Assembly (NCBI GenBank): GCA_932521035.1 | Contig: CAKOAU010000008.1 | Span: forward strand, 40,343 to 104,342 | DNA: 64,000 nt | From: Oscheius dolichura | Taxonomy: Eukaryota; Nematoda; Chromadorea; Rhabditida; Rhabditidae | Direction of reading: 5' to 3' | Program-made: the position numbers and the translations under genes | Notes under the pieces: generated by a model | The model's database searches: none | What the model was told of the DNA's origin: nothing | The model's input: the letters and a program-made list of their open reading frames with translations, nothing else | Shown: piece by piece, positions 54,949 through 63,468 of the stretch | How positions within the stretch are numbered: position 1 is the stretch's first letter | Layout: each line of letters begins with the position of its first letter

Positions 54949-56299
54949 AAGCTTAACTTTTCTACCACCGTAATGCCGTGTCCACCGTTTAGGCTTAACT
55001 TTTCTACCACCGTAATGCCGTGTCCACCGTTTAGGCTTAACTTTTCTACCACCACGTCCACCGTAACGCCGTGTCCACCGTATAGGCTTAACTTTTCTAC
55101 CACCGTAATGCCGGGTCCACCGTTTAGGCTTAACTTTTCTACCACCGTAATGCCGTGTCCACCGTTTAGGCTTAACTTTTCTACCACCGTAATGCCGTGT
55201 CCACCGTTTAGGCTTAACTTTTCTACCACCACGTCCACCGTAACGCCGTGTCTACCGTTTAGGCTAAACTTTTCTACCACCGTAATGCCGGGTCCACCGT
55301 TTAGGCTTAACTTTTCTACCACCGTAATGCCGTGTCCACCGTTTAGGCTTAACTTTTCTACCACCGTAATGCCGTGTCCACCGTTTAGGCTTAACTTTTC
55401 TACCACCGTAATGCCGTGTCCACCGTTTAGGCTTAACTTTTCTACCACCACGTCCACCGTAACGCCGTGTCCACCGTATAGGCTTAACTTTTCTACCACC
55501 GTAATGCCGTGTCCACCGTTTAGGCTTAACTTTTCTACCACCGTAATGCCGTGTCCACCGTTTAGGCTTAACTTTTCTACCACCACGTCCACCGTAACGC
55601 CGTGTCCACCGTTTAGGCTTAACTTTTCTACCACCACGTCCACCGTAACGCCGTGTCCACCGTTTAGGCTTAACTTTTCTACCACCGTAACGCCGTGTCC
55701 ACCGTTTAGGCTTAACTTTTCTACCACCACGTCCACCGTAACGCCGTGTCCACCGTTTAGGCTTAACTTTTCTACCACCGTAATGCCGTGTCCACCGTTT
55801 AGGCTAAACTTTTCTACCACCGTAATGCCGTGTCCACCGTTTAGGCTTAACTTTTCCACCACCGTAATGCCGTGTCCACCGTTTAGGCTTAACTTTTCTA
55901 CCACCGTAACGCCGTGTCCACCGTTTAGGCTTAACTTTTCTACCACCACGTCCACCGTAATGCCGTGTCCACCGTTTAGGCTAAACTTTTCTACCACCGT
56001 AATGCCGTGTCCACCGTTTAGGCTTAACTTTTCCACCACCGTAATGCCGTGTCCACCGTTTAGGCTTAACTTTTCTACCACCGTAACGCCGTGTCCACCG
56101 TTTAGGCTTAACTTTTCTACCACCGTAACGCCGTGTCCACCGTTTAGGCTTAACTTTTCTACCACCGTAATGCCGTGTCCACCGTTTAGGCTTAACTTTT
56201 CTACCACCGTAATGCCGTGTCCACCGTTTAGGCTTAACTTTTCTACCACCACGTCCACCGTAATGCCGTGTCCACCGTTTAGGCTTAACTTTTCTACCA

Positions 56300-56505
56300 C
56301 CGTAACGCCGTGTCCACCGTTTTAGGCTTAACTTTTCTACCACCACGTCCACAGTAATGCCGTGTCCACCGTTTAGGCTTAACTTTTCTACCACCGTAAT
56401 GCCGTGTCCACCGTTTAGGCTTAACTTTTCTACCACCGTAATGCCGTGTCCACCGTTTAGGCTTAACTTTTTCTACCACCGTAATGCCGTGTCCACCGTT
56501 TAGGC
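56300..56505. repeat. Degenerate right edge of array A
   Basis: The last few monomers hold the only two frame-changing indels I find in array A: an extra T in GTTTTAGG near 56320-56323 and an extra T in AACTTTTTCTACC near 56467-56472. The final monomer ends in TTTAGGC at 56505 and is followed directly by AGACAGGGGGG of array B. Less homogenised ends are expected for tandem arrays evolving by unequal exchange. Confidence 0.88.
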
Positions 56506-56619
56506 AGACAGGGGGGTCTATCCACCATAAAAAAAGACAGGGGGGTCTATCCACCATAAAAAAGAGAGGGGGGTCTATCCACCATAAAAAAGAGAGGGGG
56601 GTCTATCCACCATAAAAAA

Positions 56620-59600
56620 AGACAGCTGGATTGATCCACCGCAAAAAAAAAAGACAGGGGGGTCTATCCACGATAAAAAAAGACAGGGGGGTCTATCCAC
56701 CATAAAAAAAAGACAGGGGGGGTCTATCCACCATAAAAAAAGACAGGGGGGGTCTATCCACCATAAAAAAGACAGCTGGATTGATCCACCATGAAAAAAA
56801 GACAGGGGGGTCTATCCACCACAAAAAAAGACAGGGGGGTCTATCCACCATAAAAAAAGACAGCTGGATTGATCCACCGCAAAAAAAAGACAGGGGGGTC
56901 TATCCACCATAAAAAAAAGACAGGGGGGTCTATCCACCATAAAAAAAAGACAGGGGGGTCTATCCACCATAAAAAAAAGACAGCTGGATTGATCCACCGC
57001 AAAAAAAAAGACAGGGGGGTCTATCCACCATAAAAAAAAGACAGCTGGATTGATCCACCGCAAAAAAAAGACAGGGGGGTCTATCCACCATGAAAAAAAG
57101 ACAGGGGGGTCTATCCACCATGAAAAAAAGACAGGGGGGTCTATCCACCATAAAAAAAAGACAGGGGGGTCTATCCACCATAAAAAAAGACAGGGGGGTC
57201 TATCCACCATAAAAAAGAGACAGGGGGGTCTATCCACCATGAAAAAAAGACAGGGGGGTCTATCCACCATAAAAAAAAGACAGGGGGGTCTATCCACCAT
57301 AAAAAAAGACAGCTGGATTGATCCACCGCAAAAAAAAGACAGGGGGGTCTATCCACCATAAAAAAAGACAGGGGGGTCTATCCACCATAAAAAAAAGACA
57401 GCTGGATTGATCCACCGCAAAAAAAGACAGGGGGGTCTATCCACCATAAAAAAAAGACAGCTGGATTGATCCACCGCAAAAAAAGACAGGGGGGGTCTAT
57501 CCACCACAAAAAAAGACAGGGGGGTCTATCCACCATAAAAAAAGACAGCTGGATTGATCCACCGCAAAAAAAGACAGGGGGGTCTATCCACCACAAAAAA
57601 AGACAGGGGGGTCTATCCACCATAAAAAAAAGACAGCTGGATTGATCCACCGCAAAAAAAGACAGGGGGGTCTATCCACCACAAAAAAAGACAGGGGGGT
57701 CTATCCACCATAAAAAAAGACAGCTGGATTGATCCACCGCAAAAAAAAAGACAGGGGGGTCTATCCACCATAAAAAAAAGACAGGGGGGTCTATCCACCA
57801 TAAAAAAAAGACAGCTGGATTGATCCACCGCAAAAAAAGACAGGGGGGTCTATCCACCACAAAAAAAGACAGGGGGGTCTATCCACCATAAAAAAAAGAC
57901 AGGGGGGGGGGGGGGTCTATCCACCATAAAAAAAGACAGGGGGGGTCTATCCACCATAAAAAAAGACAGGGGGGGTCTATCCACCATAAAAAAAGAAAGG
58001 GGGGGTCTATCCACCATAAAAAAAGACAGGGGGGTCTATCCACCACAAAAAAAGACAGGGGGGGTCTATCCACCATAAAAAAAAAGACAGCTGGATTGAT
58101 CCACCGCAAAAAAAGACAGGGGGGTCTATCCACCACAAAAAAAGACAGGGGGGTCTATCCACCATAAAAAAAAGACAGGGGGGGTCTATCCACCATAAAA
58201 AAAGACAGGGGGGTCTATCCCACCATAAAAAAAGACAGGGGGGTCTATCCACCATAAAAAAAAGACAGGGGGGGGGGGGTCTATCCACCATAAAAAAAGA
58301 CAGGGGGGTCTATCCACCATAAAAAAAGACAGGGGGGTCTATCCACCATAAAAAAAGACAGGGGGGGGGGGGTCTATCCACCATAAAAAAAGACAGGGGG
58401 GTCTATCCACCATAAAAAAAGACAGGGGGGTCTATCCACCATAAAAAAAAGACAGGGGGGGGTCTATCCACCATAAAAAAAGACAGGGGGGGTCTATCCA
58501 CCATAAAAAAAAGACAGGGGGGGGGGGGGGGGGTCTATCCACCATAAAAAAAGACAGGGGGGTCTATCCACCATAAAAAAAAGACAGGGGGGGGGTCTAT
58601 CCACCATAAAAAAAGACAGGGGGGTCTATCCACCACAAAAAAAGACAGGGGGGTCTATCCACCATAAAAAAAAGACAGGGGGGGGGGGGTCTATCCACCA
58701 TAAAAAAAGACAGGGGGGTCTATCCACCATAAAAAAAAGACAGGGGGGTCTATCCACCATAAAAAAAGACAGCTGGATTGATCCACCATAAAAAAAAGAC
58801 AGGGGGGGGGGGGGGGGTCTATCCACCATAAAAAAGACAGGGGGGTCTATCCACCACAAAAAAAGACAGGGGGGTCTATCCACCATAAAAAAAAGACAGG
58901 GGGGTCTATCCACCATAAAAAAAAGACAGGGGGGGGTCTATCCACCATAAAAAAAGACAGGGGGGTCTATCCACCACAAAAAAAGACAGGGGGGTCTATC
59001 CACCATAAAAAAAAGACAGGGGGGGGGGGTCTATCCACCATAAAAAAGACAGGGGGGTCTATCCACCATGAAAAAAAGACAGGGGGGTCTATCCACCATA
59101 AAAAAAAGACATGGGGGTCTATCCACCATAAAAAAAGACAGGGGGGTCTATCCACCATGAAAAAAAGACAGGGGGGTCTATCCACCATAAAAAAAGACAG
59201 CTGGATTGATCCACCATGAAAAAAAGACAGGGGGGTCTATCCACCACAAAAAAAGACAGGGGGGTCTATCCACCATGAAAAAAAGACAGGGGGGTCTATC
59301 CACCATGAAAAAAGACAGGGGGGTCTATCCACCATGAAAAAAAGACAGGGGGGTCTATCCACCATAAAAAAGACAGCTGGATTGATCCACCATGAAAAAA
59401 AGACAGGGGGGTCTATCCACCATAAAAAAAGACAGGGGGGTCTATCCACCATGAAAAAAAGACATGGGGGTCTATCCACCATAAAAAAAGACAGGGGGGT
59501 CTATCCACCATGAAAAAAAGACAGGGGGGTCTATCCACCATAAAAAAAGACAGCTGGATTGATCCACCATGAAAAAAAGACAGGGGGGTCTATCCACCAT

Positions 59601-60275
59601 GAAAAAAAGACAGGGGGGTCTATCCACCATAAAAAAAGACAGCTGGATTGATCCACCATGAAAAAAAGACAGGGGGGTCTATCCACCATAAAAAAAGACA
59701 GGGGGGTCTATCCACCATAAAAAAAAGACAGGGGGGGTCTATCCACCATAAAAAAAAGACAGGGGGGTCTATCCACCACAAAAAAAGACAGGGGGGTCTA
59801 TCCACCATAAAAAAAGACAGGGGGGGTCTATCAACCATAAAAAAAGACAGGGGGGTCTATCCACCATAAAAAAGACAGCTGGATTGATCCACCATGAAAA
59901 AAAGACAGGGGGGTCTATCCACCACAAAAAAAGACAGGGGGGTCTATCCACCATGAAAAAAAGACAGGGGGGTCTATCCACCATGAAAAAAGACAGGGGG
60001 GTCTATCCACCATAAAAAAAGACAGGGGGGTCTATCAACCATAAAAAAAGACAGGGGGGTCTATCCACCATAAAAAAGACAGCTGGATTGATCCACCATG
60101 AAAAAAAGACAGGGGGGTCTATCCACCACAAAAAAAGACAGGGGGGGTCTATCCACCATGAAAAAAAGACAGGGGGGTCTATCCACCATGAAAAAAGACA
60201 GGGGGGTCTATCCACCATGAAAAAAAGACAGGGGGGTCTATCCACCATAAAAAAGACAGCTGGATTGATCCACCA
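56620..60275. repeat. Interspersed type 2 units within array B
   Basis: I see about 21 units with AGCTGGATTGATCC in place of AGGGGGGTCTATCC, for example near 56622, 56772, 57308, 57545, 58086, 58770, 59375, 59874 and 60256. From 56.6 to 58.1 kb nearly all end CCACCGCAAAA. From 58.77 kb onward they end CCACCATAAAA or CCACCATGAAAA. The change in ending marks two subfamilies in adjacent domains of the array. Each type 2 unit contains the palindrome CAGCTG and the inverted repeat TGGAT-TG-ATCCA. Confidence 0.85.
57902..59029. repeat. Domain of expanded G runs in array B
   Basis: G runs exceed the usual 6-7 at 57902-57915 (14), 58268-58279 (12), 58361-58372 (12), 58517-58533 (17), 58678-58689 (12), 58802-58817 (16) and 59019-59029 (11). 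Flanking units keep G6-G7. The expansions cluster within about 1.1 kb. They may be real homopolymer slippage or long-read length error; the sequence alone cannot tell. Confidence 0.85.
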
Positions 60276-60434
60276 TGAAAAAAAGACAGGGGGGTCTATC
60301 CACCACAAAAAAAGACAGGGGGGGTCTATCCACCATGAAAAAAAGACAGGGGGGTCTATCCACCATGAAAAAAGACAGGGGGGTCTATCCACCATAAAAA
60401 AAGACAGGGGGGTCTATCCACCATAAAAAAAGAC

Positions 60435-60480
60435 AAAAAAAAGTTTTTTTTTAGTAACGGGTTTAATTTTTTAGTAACGG
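60435..60480. repeat. B/C junction: A8-G-T9 hairpin and degenerate C units
   Basis: Array B stops at GAC (60432-60434). There follow A8 (60435-60442), G (60443) and T9 (60444-60452), then two shortened units with TTAGTAACGGG in place of TTAGGGCTAACGGG, one lacking the CCTCCATC segment. Complementary A and T runs around a single base could extrude as a hairpin. The breakpoint appears to join the A run of a B unit to the T run of a C unit, which is an inference. Confidence 0.85.
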
Positions 60481-61279
60481 GTTCCTCCATCAAATTTTTA
60501 GGGCTAACGGATTCTACCATCAATTTTTTAGGGCTTACGGATTCTACCATCAATTTTTTAGGGCTAACGGGTTCCTCCATCAATTTTTTAGGGCTAACGG
60601 GTTCCTCCATCAATTTTTTAGGGCTAACGGGTTCCTCCATCAATTTTTTAGGGCTAACGGATTCTACCATCAATTTTTTAGGGCTAACGGGTTCCTCCAT
60701 CAATTTTTTAGGGCTAACGGATTCTACCATCAATTTGTTAGGGCTAACGGATTCTACCATCAATTTGTTAGGGCTAACGGATTCTACCATCAATTTGTTA
60801 CGGCTAACGGGTTCCTCCATCAATTTTTTAGGGCTAACGGGTTCCTCCATCAATTTTTTAGGGCTAACGGATTCTACCATCAATTTTTTAGGGCTAACGG
60901 ATTCTACCATCAATTTTTTAGGGCTAACGGGTTCCTCCATCAATTTTTTAGGGCTAACGGATTCTACCATCAATTTTTTAGGGCTAACGGATTCTACCAT
61001 CAATTTTTTAGGGCTAACGGGTTCCTCCATCAATTTTTTAGGGCTAACGGATTCTACCATCAATTTTTTAGGGCTAACGGATTCTACCATCAATTTTTTA
61101 GGGCTAACGGATTCTACCATCAATTTGTTAGGGCTAACGGATGCTACCATCAATTTTTTAGGGCTAACGGGTTCCTCCATCAAATTTTTAGGGCTAACGG
61201 ATTCCTCCATCAAATTTTTAGGGCTAACGGGTTCCTCCATCAAATTTTTAGGGCTAACGGGTTCCTCCATCAATTTTTT

Positions 61280-62450
61280 AGTGCTAACGGGTTCCTCCAT
61301 CAATTTTTTAGGGCTAACGGATTCTACCATCAATTTTTTAGGGCTAACGGATTCTACCATCAATTTGTTACGGCTAACGGGTTCCTCCATCAATTTTTTA
61401 GGGCTAACGGGTTCCTCCATCAATTTTTTAGGGCTAACGGATTCTACCATCAATTTTTTAGGGCTAACGGGTTCCTCCATCAATTTTTTAGGGCTAACGG
61501 GTTCCTCCATCAATTTTTTAGGGCTAACGGATTCTACCATCAATTTGTTAGGGCTAACGGATTCTACCATCAATTTTTTAGGGCTAACGGGTTCCTCCAT
61601 CAAATTTTTAGGGCTAACGGGTTCCTCCATCAATTTTTTAGGGCTAACGGATTCTACCATCAATTTTTTAGGGCTAACGGATTCTACCATCAATTTTTTA
61701 CGGCTAACAGGTTCCTCCATCAATTTTTTTAGGGCTAACGGGTTCCTCCATCAATTTTTTAGGGCTAACGGATTCTACCATCAATTTTTTACGGCTAACA
61801 GGTTCCTCCATCAATTTTTTAGGGCTAACGGGTTCCTCCATCAATTTTTTAGGGCTAACGGATTCTACCATCAATTTTTTAGGGCTAACGGATTCCTCCA
61901 TCAATTTTTTAGGGCTAACGGATTCTACCATCAATTTGTTAGGGCTAACGGATTCCTCCATCAATTTTTTAGGGGCTAACGGATTCTACCATCAATTTTT
62001 TAGGGCTAACGGATTCTACCATCAATTTTTTAGGGCTAACGGGTTCCTCCATCAATTTTTTAGTGCTAACGGGTTCCTCCATCAATTTTTTAGGGCTAAC
62101 GGATTCTACCATCAATTTTTTAGGGCTAACGGATTCTACCATCAATTTGTTACGGCTAACGGGTTCCTCCATCAATTTTTTAGGGCTAACGGGTTCCTCC
62201 ATCAATTTTTTAGGGCTAACGGATTCTACCATCAATTTTTTAGGGCTAACGGGTTCCTCCATCAATTTTTTAGTGCTAACGGGTTCCTCCATCAATTTTT
62301 TTAGGGCTAACGGATTCTACCATCAATTTTTTAGGGCTAACGGATTCTACCATCAATTTGTTACGGCTAACGGGTTCCTCCATCAATTTTTTAGGGCTAA
62401 CGGGTTCCTCCATCAATTTTTTAGGGCTAACGGATTCTACCATCAATTTT
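61280..62450. repeat. Recurring seven-unit block in array C
   Basis: An ordered set of units (b preceded by AGTGC, then a, a, b preceded by TTACGG, b, a, b) occurs from 61280 and from 62062. Its first six units recur from 62272, exactly 210 bp after the second copy began. The seventh unit differs (a instead of b), and the last copy carries one extra T at 62296-62302. This is local higher-order duplication of about 210 bp, on a smaller scale than in array A. Confidence 0.8.
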
Positions 62451-63468
62451 TTAGGGCTAACGGATTCTACCATCAATTTTTTAGGGCTAACGGGTTCCTC
62501 CATCAATTTTTTAGGGCTAACGGGTTCCTCCATCAATTTTTTAGGGCTAACGGGTTCCTCCATCAATTTTTTAGGGCTAACGGATTTCTACCATCAATTT
62601 TTTAGGGCTAACGGGTTCCTCCATCAATTTTTTAGGGCTAACGGGTTCCTCCATCAATTTTTTAGGGCTAACGGGTTCCTCCATCAATTTTTTAGGGCTA
62701 ACGGATTCTACCATCAATTTTTTAGGGCTAACGGATTCTACCATCAATTTTTTAGGGCTAACGGGTTCCTCCATCAATTTTTTAGGGCTAACGGGTTCCT
62801 CCATCAATTTTTTAGGGCTAACGGGTTCCTCCATCAATTTGTTAGGGCTAACGGATTCTACCATCAATTTTTTAGGGCTAACGGATTCTACCATCAATTT
62901 TTTAGGGCTAACGGGTTCCTCCATCAATTTTTTAGGGCTAACGGATTCTACCATCAATTTTTTAGGGCTAACGGGTTCCTCCATCAATTTTTTAGTGCTA
63001 ACGGGTTCCTCCATCAATTTTTTAGGGCTAACGGATTCTACCATCAATTTTTTAGGGCTAACGGGTTCCTCAATCAATTTTTTAGGGCTAACGGATTCTA
63101 CCATCAATTTTTTAGGGCTAACGGGTTCCTCCATCAAATTTTTAGGGCTAACGGGTTCCTCCATCAATTTTTTAGGGCTAACGGGTTCCTCCATCAAATT
63201 TTTAGGGCTAACGGGTTCCTCCATCAATTTTTTAGGGCTAACGGATTCTACCATCAATTTTTTAGGGCTAACGGATTCTACCATCAATTTTTTAGGGCTA
63301 ACGGGTTCCTCCATCAATTTTTTAGGGCTAACGGGTTCCTCCATCAATTTTTTAGGGCTAACGGATTCTACCATCAATTTTTTAGGGCTAACGGATTCTA
63401 CCATCAATTTTTTAGGGCTAACGGATTCCACCATCAATTTTTTAGGGCTTACGGGTTTCCTCCATCAA

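Larger units (their letters stand above)
22..56325 (+). other. 18,767-codon open frame across array A, judged non-coding
   Basis: The forward frame reads a 14-residue unit MPCPPFRLNFSTTV, or 17 residues ending TTSTV in long monomers. It ends at TAG 56323-56325 after one extra T turns GTTTAGG into GTTTTAGG. The start is simply the first ATG in the window; there is no initiation context, signal peptide, domain or non-repetitive terminus. Three things argue against a gene. Both periods are multiples of 3. Only one consensus codon (TGT) is one substitution from a stop. Base variants are mostly non-synonymous: I count about 20 replacement classes against 4 silent ones (TCT/TCC, CTT/CTA, CTT/CTC, ACC/ACA). 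Two antisense frames are also open for long stretches, including 8,885 codons at 29643-56300. A translated giant repetitive protein cannot be fully excluded without expression data. Confidence 0.85.
1..56505. repeat. Satellite array A, 42-bp / 51-bp monomers
   Basis: Continuous head-to-tail tandem array. The monomer runs CTTAACTTTTCTACCACCGT then AATGCCGTGTCCACCGTTTA then GG, 42 bp and 20 of 42 G+C. A 51-bp form carries ACGTCCACC inserted after TCTACCACC. I estimate about 1,290 monomers, of which a fifth to a quarter are long. Recurrent single-base variants are AATG/AACG, TTCTACC/TTCCACC, TTTAGG/TTTAAG (creates AAGCTT), CTTAAC/CTAAAC or CTCAAC, CCACCG/CCACAG, and GTGTCC/GTGTAC. Rare ones are AACGTTT, TTTGGGC, GCCGGGT and GTATAGG. 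Most monomers differ from consensus at no or one site, so homogenisation is strong. No unique sequence interrupts the array. It is cut by the left window edge, so its true length is unknown. I do not recognise the family. Calling it heterochromatic satellite is an inference from array size and lack of genes. Confidence 0.98.
56506..60434. repeat. Satellite array B, ~29-31 bp purine-rich unit
   Basis: About 130 tandem units. Type 1 reads GACAGGGGGGTCTATCCACC then ATAAAAAAA. Type 2 reads GACAGCTGGATTGATCCACC then GCAAAAAAAA or ATGAAAAAAA, and is always flanked by type 1. Unit length varies because the A run (usually 6-9) and the G run (usually 6-7, up to 17) change length. Rare base variants include CATGGGGG near 59110 and 59464, and TCAACC near 59831 and 60035. 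Open frames on either strand (for example the MVDRPPCLFF repeats on the minus strand) are short, change frame at each run-length change and look like repeat by-products. I do not recognise the family. Confidence 0.97.

Noticed and set aside
27157-56300. Long minus-strand frames (829, 498 and 8,885 codons) in array A
   Set aside because: Antisense readings of the same monomer. One is repeatedly closed by the CTAAAC variant, which reads as TAG on that strand. They follow repeat variants, not gene boundaries.
22-56325. A giant Cys/Pro-rich repeat protein gene
   Set aside because: The open frame follows from 3n monomers that almost lack stop-prone codons. Variants are mostly replacement changes, antisense frames are also open, and there are no unique termini, start context or domains.
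1-56505. CENP-B-box-like site in array A
   Set aside because: No monomer or recurrent variant contains the TTCG and CGGG cores at the required spacing.
56812-60426. Short frames in array B (MVDRPPCLFF-type and its complement)
   Set aside because: They switch frame at every change in A- or G-run length and have no non-repeat part.
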